This document shows, piece after piece, positions 23,426 to 35,539 of a stretch of DNA of 64,000 nt. The DNA is from Acanthochlamys bracteata. Lineage: Eukaryota > Streptophyta > Magnoliopsida > Pandanales > Velloziaceae. The position numbers and the translations under genes are program-made. The DNA is taken from contig CM034128.1 of the NCBI GenBank assembly GCA_019914995.1, positions 4,218,501 to 4,282,500 on the forward strand. Direction: 5' to 3'. Every line of letters starts with the position of its first letter. Within the stretch, counting starts at the first letter, position 1. The notes under the pieces were generated by a model, which did not search any database, was not told the DNA's origin, and saw only the letters and a program-made list of their open reading frames with translations.

Positions 23426-26400
23426 TTATTTTGCACAGCCAGTGGAGGGATCCTTCCTTTTCGTTTTACCCTTTACCTTGACGGCATCTTTGAGACTCTT
23501 TGGGGAACTTCTTTGCTGGCTTGTAACTGACACTCCAATTGGAAAGGAACTGGGAAGGATTCCACTTTTCATTTCCGTAACATTTGAGTCATCTGTTATA
23601 CTAGGGACCGTTTCTTCATCTCGCTCTTTGCTAATTGTTAGTGGTCCTGATACAATACCAATTATTTCAGAAACATGCTTCATAATTTCAGAAGTCTCAT
23701 TTAAGTGCAAGAAACACATTCCCTGCAGTCAACCTTAGACAGAAATTAAAGAAAATTTAAAAGGAGAACTCCGTAAAACTAAGGGGCTTGGGAGGGCAAG
23801 AAGAATTGTATTGAGAGAATTGAGCTGTCGGACCATGGAATTACCAGGTAATCCTTGGTTAGCCTTAATGAAACTTGGCATACCCCTTGAATAAGGATCC
23901 CTGCAGATGATAAGGTTCCTTAGATCAATAGAAGGTATTACAAACATCTCATAACAATGAAATAATTAAAAGAAATGTCTCCTAACTTACTAAAAGTACA
24001 ACAATTGTGTCAATAAATTACCAAATAGCAGGGGCCTGAATGAATTTGGTATTTTGGCTCCTGTCACGTTTTCTATCAGATGGGTTAGTCTTCGGGCCAG
24101 AGCTGCCACAATTGTTGCTGCTCCATTTCTTGAGTTCGTCACCCAGATTCTCAACACTCCTTACAATATCGTCTGTTTGGTCCTGCTTCCTAGACGCATC
24201 TAGCAGATTAACATCAAGGGCAACCAATGATGTGTGCCGCTTCACTTTCTTTAGAGCTCTTTCAGTGTTGTATGTCTCAACCTGAAGAATACCAGAGCAA
24301 GATACACATGCACATTACATACAACTAGAGAAAAACTGCCCAGAAAACACATTCTATTTTAAAAGAAGTGTGACTAGAGAAAAGGTATGATCTCTTAAGT
24401 ATAGCCTAGATTCAAGAACTCCATCATTCAAAGATAGTTCTCATTAATACAGGATCAACTTAAGCTAATGTCAGTACTAACGAGAAAATCTCTATACTAC
24501 AAATTTTTACCAACATAAGATAAGGCTAGTGCAGGGCAGGCCACACTCAAACCTAATTGAGTAAGGTGTTGCTGGGTATGGCAAACCTCTAATGTGAGAG
24601 ATGTCAGCAACACTACAATAAGTATTATGCTGCAAAGTACTGCATTTACCTACAAGCACAGATGGTGATGTAAAGATGACATATTGTACTAAACAATCTA
24701 CTCTAACATGTTTAAATGCAATTCTGAAATGTAGGACGTGTCGTAGAAGAAGGAGCTGTATGGAGCATAGAAACACATCTATAATATACTAGGAAGGTAT
24801 AAGAAGCAGAAAAAATGTAAAGTAAAATAAGCACATCATTGAACAATATAAGAACATCCTAGTATCTACAAACTTGAAAACCAAAACACCATGTGTATGG
24901 CTTGCATATAACTCAGGAAACAAGAAGAAAGTCAGTAGTGCAAACTCACTGCATCCTTGATTTTGTTTGTGATATCAGCTGCTTTCACCGAGGCGATGCG
25001 CAAGCATTGCATGATTACACTCAATAAAATACCCTCTCCTCCAGCCTTCTGGACAGCACAAATATCACCATTTGAGTTAAGCGTCGCAGTCATTCTTCCT
25101 CCCATGACAGCCTCCTCCTTGTACGTTGGATCAACCACCTAGGATCATTACAAATACTATAAGAGCTGACAAATTTGTTGGATCACTGAGTATCAAGATA
25201 AAAGTAAGACTAAGAGAGGAACTGCTCAGCACAAGAACTGTGTGTATGAAAGCTCTTAACTCACAATAATGTTACCCTCACAAAAGAATGCAAATGTTAC
25301 TGCTACAGGAAGGTGATGGATTATCAGTGAAAGAGGTTCCCTAACCTGTACAGATAGAGGGGGAAGAAACCATCACAAAATGAATCTTCAGCAAATACAG
25401 AAGTCTTGTATTTAAATAGGGAAAAAAGTATCAGGTGAATTATTAGTACATAAATATAGCCAATTTTGGGCAAGCCAATTAATTACCTCGGGGAGATGTA
25501 CGATCACTTCTTGACCATCTTCTCCTCCTACAGTGCACTCAGGTCTTCTGAAGGTCATTAGAGAAGCCAAAGCAGCGATGTTAGCAGCATCGATGAGATT
25601 CCTGAAATCATATTCTTTCAATGTTAGTGAACATGTAACAGAAGATTGTATCTCTTCAATTTACACTAATAAGATGATTCAATACCCTCCATTGTCAAGG
25701 ATGTGGAGGTCCACTCGGATTGACCAAACTGATTTGCCTGCAACAACACATAAGGACTCCATATCCACAGCCCTACTCTCTCTGCAAGAAAGATTCACAA
25801 ATTTTAATACTCCTAGCAATCACAACAATCCAACTTTAAGAGCACTGGATAATTACTGTCAGTACCCTATTCAGGAGAAGGGAGTACTACTTGTCTAAGA
25901 GCCAGTTAGCAACAACCTTGCACAGACATTATTAATGAGAGATAAAAAGGTTACCTAAGACCACGATCTACAACACGCCCAAGTTCAATAGCAGCCTCTC
26001 CTGGTCGTCCAGCCTCAAAAGACGGATCTGCCATGGGTGAGAACTCAGTAAATATACTTAGAGTTCCTTCATTGGGCCGGTCTCTATAAGGTTGGACGAG
26101 TTGACCTGTAACGTAGCCCATAACATGTGTCTGGCCAAGCTGGACTTCAGCGGTACCATCCTCTCTGCATTTGCTAACAGAAGGCCTTTAGATGTGCAAA
26201 GCATGGTGCATAAAAGGGATGCCAAAACCATATACAAAAAGAAAGGTTCCTTCTTCATAGAAATTCATAATCTAAGAACTCCATCGACTATAGTAAAACT
26301 ACCTCATCCGTATAGACAAACATTGCCTCATAAAGTACTTTCGATGAAGTACTTTTACTCAAAAGAGAAGTTAGAATAAATGGAAACTTACAGGCTTAAT

Positions 26401-27073
26401 TACACTGACGAAACTTATGCATGAACTATGACATTTCACTAGCAAATAAAACTCTATGTTGCACCCAACTCTTTAGCTTGAAAGACCAACAAAACACAAC
26501 ACTTTACTGTTCATCCACCTAGTTCTTAATATAGTTTGTGCTAAATAAAACTGAAACGTGCTCAAGACTCGCACATGAACCAACTCTTTTAAAATTCTAC
26601 TTTGTAACAAACTCTTTAATTTCATACTTAGCAAAAACACGCCATACCCAATGCTAGCTCATCCATCTACCACCCGTTCTATTATCTACTAAAATAAGAC
26701 TAAAACACGCTCGAATGATGAGTACCGCCACTCAAAAATCTCACTACATATTGATAAATTTCCTTCAAAACCATGCAATTCATAACATTAATTTCCATAA
26801 AATTAACCGAAATCAAGTCGGCACCTCCTCCTCAATTTCATTAAAAAATCATCAAAATTCCATCATTCTCAAACAAGCAGAAAAAACCCACCGAAATTCC
26901 AGGAAAATTAAAACTAAATATTTAAATATAACATGCCTTCCGAATGTTATAGTGATCCGGCGATAATCAAACGGGCGGCGGCCATCAACTCTGAGATCAG
27001 ACTGCAGAGCAGTCTCGATGAACCTCTTCTCGTTCACTGTAAGCTTCCATGTGTTAGAAACCCTTTGATCCAT
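23426..27073 (-). CDS. RRP45: exosome complex subunit RRP45 (CER7-like)
   Basis: RRP45 is an RNase PH-fold core subunit of the 3'-5' RNA exosome. Exons: 27073-26937, 26164-25955, 25781-25686, 25601-25487, 25345-25265, 25138-24950, 24281-24022, 23900-about 23834, 23722-23426; roughly 483 residues. The N-terminus reads MDQRVSNTWKLTVNEKRF, then LRVDGRRPFDYR, VQLGQTHVMGYV, SIFTEFSPMADPSFE, RVDLHILDNGG, LMTFRRPECTVGG and VVDPTYKEEAVMGGRM, all in RNase PH order. Exon 7 is a polar tail typical of plant RRP45, followed by WDPYSRG, and the C-terminus is Lys-rich (VKGKTKRKDPS). Arabidopsis has two RRP45 genes, one (CER7) needed for wax synthesis; which this matches is undecided. Intron 1 is GC-AG. The exon 8 donor is uncertain (see findings). 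Confidence 0.92.
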
Positions 27074-27454
27074 CGATCAATCACTTGAATTTCTCTTTCA
27101 ATCTTTGAAACTAAACCACAATAAAGAAGAGCAAATAGTAGTGCTTCTTTTTTAATCTAGTGGGAATTGGAAAAAAAAAAAAAAAAAAAAAAAAAAGGGT
27201 TTTCGTCGGGGTTTGAAACTCCCGGTTGAAATTTGCAAAATCGGTCTCGGAAAATGTAAAGAACGGAAGAATTTTGTTAAGATTGTGAATGAATTTCTCT
27301 GCCGGGCCCCCATTGTGTGGCTATGGGCCTAGTTATGGCCTTCTCTATACAAGCAAACTCCAGCCCGTTTATATTTTTTATAAAATTAAATTTTAAACAA
27401 AATATTGCGCAAAAATCTAACTTTGTCCTCCTAAAGTTGAACTTTATCGTCTTA

Positions 27455-27690
27455 AGGTGCGTTTAATTTAGCTTACCAAAAAAAAAAAAATTTCAATTTT
27501 TTATTTTATATTTTTTAATATATATTTTATAATTATTTAAAAATTTTATAAAATATTAAAAATTCTATTTTTTTATTATATATTTTAATTATTTTTGTAG
27601 AGTTAAAAAAAATCAAACTTATTTTTAAAAAAATAATAATATTTTTTATTTCAAAATTTTTTTTATTTAAAAGTACTCTCAAATATCTCT
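27455..27690. mobile_element. MITE, family B-like, upstream of RRP45
   Basis: TTA flanks both sides (27452-27454 and 27691-27693). The left end reads AGGTGCGTTTAATTTAGC, and the right end in reverse is AGAGATATTTGAGAGTAC. The inside is A/T-rich. The terminal inverted match is weak, so the family placement is tentative. Confidence 0.5.
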
Positions 27691-27910
27691 TTACTTTCAA
27701 TAGGAGAAACTGAATTTAAAGTAAAAATTTATTCATTCATAATAATAATCAATTACAATGAATAGAAATCCAATGATTTCACATTATTTGAAGTCACCAC
27801 TTCCGAAAACACAACCAAGTAAGACAAGTAAATTATTTATTCCATTATTCAGTACTGCAGGTGCAATTCTCTTCAATCAATCTGACAGGAATCAATTATA
27901 AATCAGTAGT

Positions 27911-28971
27911 TTACGGGCACTTGAGGCGACCGCCGCGGGTGGTGAGCCTGGCATAGCAAGGGCAGAGGTCGCGGTTTCCGTAGGTACCCGGTGGAACGCA
28001 GTTGCATCTGAAGCAGCAACTTCCACATGCACGTTTGCAAAGGTTAGGCCTTCTTGTTTTAGAGCATCTTCTCGCGCATGCAAACCTGCAGTCTAAGTAA
28101 GCCGCAAAAGGATCGATGCAAAACTGATCAATAATTTGAATGAAACGGTGCGTGTAGATACACATATACATGTGTGATGTGTACGTATTTCATATATACA
28201 TTACAAGAAAAAAAATCTTATACGGAACCAAAATGTAGGGTGATATTAGAGTAACCAAGATCGTCATTACTATTTGCGATAAAAAAATACACGTCCTTAA
28301 TATAGTCACTGTAAAAAATATTTTAAAATGTTTATTAAAAAGTTTTTTTTTTAAATATTTATTTTATTTTAAAAAATAATTTTTTTTATCTTACGATATA
28401 AATTTTTAAAATTTTAAAATAAATTTCATAAAATAATATAAAATTTTATTAAAAATATAAACTTATAATTTAATAAATATATTTTTCATAAGTTCTACCA
28501 AATGCTTCTGTAGAATCATCATCGAAAATCTACGGCTACCAAAAAAAAACTCAGCAATAGTGACTAAGTCAATAAGGTCGCTACTATTTAGGAGTATACT
28601 TTCTACTAGCTATAGTAAATTGAAGAGTATATTATACGTACTAATTTGTGGTCCTCGTGGACGTTGATAGTAGGCTTTGTCTTCAACAACAGCTTCATCA
28701 TTAGTTTTCTGAAAATAAAATGTTTCCAACAATAATGTGATTAATTAGCTGTAATTAATACATGTATGTACGGACTTTCACAAAAATTGCTTACATCCTC
28801 TGCTATCATGGCATGGTCTAATGAAGCTTCAACAATCACCTGCATATTTTGTTCAACAAAGTAGTAAGTACAAATAGAACTTATATTTCTTACAAAAATG
28901 AAAGACCTAAAGGTTTGTTGTTTTACATTAACGAACAAGAAGAGAATGAGAAAACATGCAACCAGGTTCAT
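27911..28971 (-). CDS. gibberellin-regulated GASA/snakin cysteine-rich peptide
   Basis: Four exons: 28971-28927, 28839-28795, 28708-28642 and 28092-27911; 112 residues. The start is ATG 28971, MNLVACFLILFLFVN, a hydrophobic signal peptide. An acidic spacer follows (ASLDHAMIAED, then AVVEDKAYYQRP). The last 60 residues form the GASA domain with 12 cysteines in the family spacing: CRFACARRC, LCKRACGSCC, RCNCVPPGTYGN, LCPCY and a final KCP. GASA peptides are secreted or apoplastic, often gibberellin-induced, and act in growth, redox balance or defence. The start was chosen because the more upstream in-frame triplet is TTG. Exon 1 uses the GT in AAT|gtaaaa. Member identity within the family is not resolved. 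Confidence 0.9.
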
Positions 28972-29007
28972 CGCAGCAATTGACAATAAAAAGAAAGAGA
29001 AGCAAAA

Positions 29008-29028
29008 TAGTAGTAGTAGTAGTAGTAC
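29008..29028. repeat. trinucleotide microsatellite
   Basis: A run of AGT units lies just upstream of the GASA start on the minus strand, probably in its 5' leader or core promoter. Confidence 0.8.
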
Positions 29029-29284
29029 AGAAGGAAACTATAAGAAGTTTTTTGTTTGCTTTTTTTTTTGTGGTTGGTGTACTACAAGAAGGCACGAAGG
29101 CTTTCTTATATAGGCAAAAAACTTTTCAATAATTGCTGGTGCTCTGAAAGTTTGAATTCACTTCCATTTTGTTAAATGAACCTATAAAAGTTTCGTCTAA
29201 AAATTTAAAGAGATAAGTGCAGTTATGTCCTGTTGCTGTCGCTAGTACCAGCAATACTTCTCAAGATCGAAGCATCTCACCTAA

Positions 29285-29616
29285 GGCGTGTTTGAGTTGC
29301 TTTTAGGGCGTAGTCTTTTACATGCTAAGTAAATTTTTTTGTAGAAATTTACTTTTCATAAAGTTTTTTTTAGAAACGTTTAGAAATTTTTATGATAAAG
29401 AATTTTTTTAAAATAAAACATATTTTAAAATGTTTTTAAAAAGTAAACTTTATTTTTATATTACAAAATATAAAATTTATATATGTTAAGGTTGTATGAT
29501 ATATAATTCACATATATCTTTTAAAAATTTTAAAATTCTAAAGAAATTTATTAAAAAATACAAATAGTGTGTATAAATAATGTCAAATATCCACTTCGTA
29601 AGCAAAAGAATACACC
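29285..29616. mobile_element. probable degenerate MITE upstream of GASA
   Basis: The left end, GGCGTGTTTGAGTTGCTTTT, matches the start seen in family B, and the interior is A/T-rich. The right end (AGCAAAAGAATACACC) is only partly complementary. TAA stands before the left end but no clean duplication is seen on the right. Confidence 0.45.
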
Positions 29617-30408
29617 TTTAAATAGTTTTGAATCACACACCGACAGAAGTCTTCTACCGGTAAGAGATCGTCATGTATAGGATATTGGCATTAAATCTTT
29701 ACCATATGGCTCAGTAATACTTTGCAAGCCACTGCATTCTTTAAGCCATTAATTTAGATCATCATTAGAAATTTTCATTTATCAATTTTATTTATGCATA
29801 AGCTGGTCAACTTTGATTTGCAATTCCATAATTATTACCTGATTTGCTAGCTAGATAGCTACTTGCCTTTCAATTAAGATCAACACAAGAAAGAAAACTG
29901 AAGTAGACTTAAACCTGTTCTGCAAAACTACTTTTATTATGTTAACATCAGCTTCATGAACTTCATATGTTCTTCTGAAAGATGCATACAACTAGTTGTA
30001 TATCAATGGCTTTCTCACAAATGGCTTTATTAGCTCTTGCACAACCTGGCATGGCCATGCTTTGCTTTTTCCTCTCTAATATCTTCTCTTGTTCCCACAA
30101 AAGGACAGCTTTTTATTTTTTTTGGCCTAACAGTGCTTCTGTTTGTTTGATTGATAATTCTGTGTTGGAAGGAAGCACAGGTGTAAACGCTTCTTTTGGT
30201 CTTTTGCATGGAGATAAACAAATTATTATAACAAAGAAGCCAGGTGAAGGAAAAAAAAAAGGAACAGACAAGAAAGAACCCAGGTGGCATAAGCTGCATG
30301 GCTTCTGCTAATGATAGACAGATTTTCTTTTGCAACCTTCGTTATCGAAAATCATTATGAGAAGATGAGTTCTGCATAATAAGCCAAGTCGACTGGGTCA
30401 CTGATTTA

Positions 30409-30690
30409 GGACGTGTTTTAAATATCTGTACTGAATTTCGTGAAAGTAAAAAATAAAAAGTAAAATTTTTTAAAAAATAAGTTGAAATAGAGTTTAATTT
30501 TTATATTTTAATTAATTCTTGAAGTGGATTAAAAGTGAATTACAAAATATATATATAGTAGAACTTAAGTTTCATTTGTGTCGAATTGGAAATTCGAATT
30601 TTTAATTTTGTTTATAATTAAAATATAGGAAGTTGATGGAACTCTAATTCTGACGGGAGAAACTGAAATTCCACCAACTTGAAACAAGCC
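30409..30690. mobile_element. probable MITE remnant
   Basis: The left end, GGACGTGTTTTAAATATC, is preceded by TTA. The right end, ACTTGAAACAAGCC, is followed by TTT, one base away from the expected TTA. The A/T-rich interior is like the other copies. Confidence 0.45.
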
Positions 30691-30902
30691 TTTAATAAAA
30701 AAAATTTATTGGGGTGTTGTTTCTATTCAATATTCAAGTCTAAGAAAGATAAAGAACAAAACAACACAAGAACAGTATAGGAGTTATCTTGCTTCTTAGT
30801 TCAAACAATTAATAATAATCCTGTTGGTTGCTGTGTGTTAATTTTATAAACCTCTTCCTTTACCTTCATGGGCAGGGGCGGGCCGTAGTCCTTGTAGAAT
30901 CG

Positions 30903-31261
30903 ACAAAGACGCCCACTTTATGTGGGCTCCGTGTAATTTGCAAAAAGGCCAGCGTATAGCGGCCCACTTTGAATTTGTTGATGTCATCATAATAATTTAA
31001 GCGTGTGCATATTTCATCGATAGTGACTTTCTCATTAAAATTAATTTTTAATAAATTCTATATGTTTTAAAATTTTTAGTATTATAAATTTATTTCAATA
31101 TCTTAAATTTAAATACTCACTCGCTTCTACGTCGGTAAATAACTTTTCAATTGATGAGCCCAAACAAAGTACCCCACATTGTGTGGGCTCCGTGTGATTT
31201 GCAAAGAAGGCCAGCATATATCGGCCCACGTTTGATTGTGTTGATGACATTATAATAATTT
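30903..31261. repeat. direct repeat pair, about 100 bp each
   Basis: Copies at 30903-30999 and 31162-31261 share TGTGGGCTCCGTGT, AAGGCCAGC, a CGGCCCAC core and a TTGTTGATG-to-AATAATTT tail. Each copy has a short hairpin (GCCCAC-tttat-GTGGGC in the first, CCCAC-attgt-GTGGG in the second). Both are followed by A/T-rich DNA ending in ACTC(A/G)CTCGCTTCT, so the duplicated unit may be longer. Confidence 0.75.
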
Positions 31262-31294
31262 TACTTGTCACAAAATTATTTTGCAATAATTTTA

Positions 31295-31570
31295 GGGATC
31301 GTTTCTGAGTGCTTATAAAATAAATGTTTATGATAAAAAAAATAAATTTATTTTATTTTAGAAAATAAATTTTATCTTTTTATCTAAAAATAATAAAAAA
31401 GAAATAATAATAAGATTTTATAACATCTTATAATATACAATTTTTCTATACATTTTAAAATTTTAAATAAATTTTATAAATATTTAAAAAATTTATTATA
31501 AATATGAAATAAAATTGAGGAATAAAAAGTATTTTATAAGTTTGAACCCCTAATTTAAAAACACTCGCTC
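31295..31570. mobile_element. probable MITE remnant in the second repeat copy
   Basis: TTA precedes GGGATCGTTTCTGAGTGC, a family B-like left end, and A/T-rich DNA follows up to AACACTCGCTC. No target duplication is found on the right side. Confidence 0.4.
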
Positions 31571-32318
31571 GCTTCTGGATCACTTCAGGATAAATAAAAT
31601 AATAAATGCTCCTTTAGAAGAAAACTTTAGCCATTGTTTCTGTTAATATTGAATTCTATCAATCAGGTTTCTTTGCTAGGAATGGTATTTGAATTGATAT
31701 GACTTTCATGAGAAAGGAAAAGAATTTAATTCTTATCATATGGTTTAGATGTGTGGTTTTTGCAAGTGAAAAAATTAAGTTGTAGAGAATGTGGGCTTTC
31801 TTATCAAGCACGGCATCAGGACCTTCACGAAGGCCCATGACTTCAGTGGATTCAACACAATTAAGGACTAATATTTTTCTTGGCAGAGAAATCTGTGGAA
31901 ACAGAAACCAACGACGAGTAATTAATTATTCGAAGCAACCCTTGTACTCTTCTTATAAATTGTGATGCTAAGTTCATGAATTTGGTCACAATTTTCATAC
32001 ATAACAATAAATAACATGACAGTGAAGTGAAGTAATAATATATGTTAGAGAAAAAATTATTTGTCAAGATGTAATACGTAATTAATACTCGGAAATAAAA
32101 TCAATGTTGATGGAACCATACGGTACTGTGAAATAACATATGCGAAGTCAATCAAAATAGCAGCAATCAATCGCTTAGAATAATTACTCAATCAAACATA
32201 AAAATCTTTTCTACATTTCTATTATTTTTGTCCTTATAATTCATTTACTTGTATTAAAAAATTATTTTTAACTCACTTTCAACTAAAAATAAAAATCCAA
32301 CTCTAATTTATATTTTAA

Positions 32319-32843
32319 TTGTGACGAATTTAAAATTTTTTTCAAAATTAATTGGCTATGAGAACAGTGAACTCAAATTTTATAAATATAATCTCAGTAT
32401 TATGATAAGCAATATAGGACTAAATCATTTTTTAATATATGCCTTCCAGCAGAGCGTTTTTTTTTTTTTTTTATTATTGAATTGTGGGCTACGTGTCCTA
32501 TAATAAATTAGATGAAACGGATAATCTGTTCTGAAATAAAATGGACTATTTGTTCTAAAATATAACGAACAACTATTTTTTGAATAAAACGGATGACCTG
32601 CTTCTGAAATAAAATGGGCTATTTTTGTATTAAAATAAATCAGATCATAAAGGTCCTGAATAGATATATATGATAAATTAGATTTAGCCCACATATTGGG
32701 ACGATTCAGCTCAATCCGTTCATGTGATGAATTTAAAATTTTTATTAAAATCAATTAGCTATGAGAACAGTAAGCTCAAATTTTTATAAATATTATCTCA
32801 AAATTATTGATAAATAATATAAGACTAAATTATTCTTTAACAT
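32319..32843. repeat. direct repeats of about 120 bp around a 280-bp spacer
   Basis: 32319-32441 and 32725-32843 share GAATTTAAAATTTTT, then TTAG/GGCTATGAGAACAGT, ACTCAAATTTTATAAAT-like and AGGACTAAAT-like blocks in the same order. The spacer holds its own short repeat: AAACGGATAATCTG and AAACGGATGACCTG, each followed by TTCTGAAATAAAATGG. The arrangement is like that of a small LTR element, but no primer-binding site was found. Confidence 0.65.
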
Positions 32844-35324
32844 TAATAAAAAATATAAATTATTTCTGATAATACTATTTTAATAACTAATGTATTATAA
32901 TTTATTTTTAACTGAAAAGGGCACACTATAAATGGGCAGGAGTTGATGGTAATTCTGTGACAGTACAATCCATGCAAATGCAAAACTACACTACTACTAC
33001 TTTCTCAGCGGTCACACTCGCATACACACTCGCAAACACGCACCAAATTATCATGAGAAGTTTTTTCTTTCGGAATGAAATTTCAAAATTAATTACCAAG
33101 CGTACATTTTTCACCTGTTTTCCAGTCACGCACACTTTTACCACGTACGCGGGTTATAAACCGCAACACCAAAACACTGCACTGCACTGCACTGCTCAGC
33201 ATGCTGATATCTCCATTGATCAGTGCTCTGTTCTCTTGTGGTACTTCTTTTGATTTTTTACCTCTACTGTCTTTTCCTTCTCTTTTTAACCCTTCGTCCG
33301 GCTATCATTTCTTCTTTTTTTCTTTATCGTCTTTTGGGAAAGTTTTGTTTGTGCTTTTGTTTCTGTCATCACTGCTCCAGTGCTTCCTCCTTTCGTTTCG
33401 GCAGTTAAAAAAGAAAAACAGAGTAAAGATAAAGACCCAACATGGACTTCATGTTGTAGCTAATTATACCCGCAGGTTATAGCAGCGGATCAAAGAACAC
33501 TTTTTTTTGCACCCCTCGTCTTAGCAAAGTTTGCATTATCGCAGTTATAGTTTATGTAAATTATGTATTAGAATGTAAAGTAATACAGTAAATAAGATTT
33601 ATAATATTACGTAAGCATGGAGTGGTTAGGCGTAGAAATCAAAGCTAAGCTAGAGGTAGTGATTGATTGTTGTTATCTTGATTTTGCTGTGTTCATAAGA
33701 TCTTATAAATGATATGAAAATAATTATTATCATTGTTGTTATTGTGATAATGTATTATATATAAGAAGGTGGGGGTATGGATGCAGATGTCCTTGTCAGG
33801 AAAGGAATCCATGTAAATAGGTAATGGAGAAACCAACAAACCAATTTAGGTTTGTTTGGTGATGCATTAACAGTACCCATTCTGCCTTCTTTTACCCAAA
33901 AAAAGAAATATCAGTTTTATGTATATTAATGTACATATTCTCCAATCCAGTGTCTCCATTGCTTTCTCCTTCACTTTCTTTCTTTATTTCTTTCTCATTG
34001 ATTTCGAAATAGAAAAAAAAGAACCTATTATTAGAGAGATATAATATCAAAATAATTAATCAAAATAAGATATCTGAAAAATCTAATCTATATATTAACA
34101 AATTTAATCCAATTCAAAAATTTAAACTAATAAATTATAAAACTTTCTTGTACATTAATTTTTTTAGTTTATATTTATTCAATATAAAATTAATTTATTC
34201 ATTCTTAATTTAACATTTATGCAAATGCAATTTCAATGTGTGACCGGCTGGGGCAAGACTTTGATCACCATGTGTTGCGCTAAAGTTTCCATTAGAAGTA
34301 GTCCCACTTTGAAGGATAGGAAATAGAGCCTAAAGAAGGGTTGACTTGATTGACTTATAAGAATTGATTATTTGTGGGACTACTGTTGTCCCATTAACTA
34401 TTGATGCATGTCATAAATTTTTCCCGAGTAGTTTCTCTTCAAATTAGCTCAGATTAAAAGAGAGTTGATTTAGAAATGTCGAGTTTCCCTAATTCACGCA
34501 AATACTACGAATAATATATAAAAAATTTTATTTAAAAATTATATATATATATATAATGATCAGATTAAAATCGAATTGAATTATTAATATATTTTTTGTG
34601 CAAATTTTTTATATCAAATGACGAAGATTGAGTTTTTTTTATAAAGATTTTATAAGATAAAAAAAACTCGCGTGTGAGTATATATAGTAATATAAATATT
34701 TATATCCTATATTATAAATGTATATGATTGACAATCCTAGAAGGAAAGGGTTTTTGTTCACTTTTCTGAGGCAATATTTGTATGGTAAAAGGCGATGGAG
34801 GAGGATGAAGTGTGTTACTTGACAAATTATGACCCTGACATAAATATACTAGCATTATTATGAGACATAAAAGAAAGTGATTTGAAGTGCTTTTGGGATT
34901 TGGAATTTTGCAAGTTTATATAATGAATCGAGTGAGCAAGTGGGTAAAGAAAAGTGGAGCTGACTGGAAGGTTATTGTCTTTTTTCTTCTTGATGTTTGG
35001 ATTTGTGAAAGTGACAATTATTTTCTGCTCCTCACTAAACAATAAATTTTTGTTGCAAATTTTGTACAGAAAACTTCACTTTATAATCTGATTAAGTAAA
35101 GATTTTAGAGAACTCATGACTAACATAACTCTATATTCAGAGTTTAAAAAGTTAAAATTTGTAAGCAGTCAATACTGGCGTAATTGATAGTTTTCCAACT
35201 AGTTAGGAGACAGAAAATTAAATTGCAAATATGTAGCACTACAAACAGTTCCATGCTAAATTTATTGCTATCTAACTCCGGTCAATTGAAAAAACATTCA
35301 AATTCATTTATGAGGGAACATTTA

Positions 35325-35539
35325 GGATTTAGAAGTGTTTATAAAATAAAATTTTTTTTAAATAAAAAATATTTTTATTTTTTTAAAAAACGAATTCTTT
35401 TTTTTACTTTTAAAAATAAAAAATATGTAATAAAATTTTTTTACTATTTAAATAAAACTTTTAAATATCTATAAAATATATATTAAAAAATAAAAAATAA
35501 AAAATAAAAAATTTTTGAGAAATGCAATCTCAAACGCTC
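35325..35539. mobile_element. MITE, family B
   Basis: 215 bp. Left end GGATTTAGAAGTGTTTATAA; right end in reverse GAGCGTTTGAGATTGCATTT. TTA target duplications lie at 35322-35324 and 35540-35542. The interior is A/T-rich and non-coding. Confidence 0.68.

Noticed and set aside
29982..30311. 109-codon plus-strand frame with a hydrophobic start, and an overlapping 101-codon minus frame
   Set aside because: No family resemblance, low complexity at the end, no splice or promoter context; both strands open by chance in the same place.
33156..33482. Possible non-coding transcript (ACTGC repeats, CT-rich block)
   Set aside because: No conserved miRNA sequence, hairpin or start/stop signal seen; composition alone is not enough.
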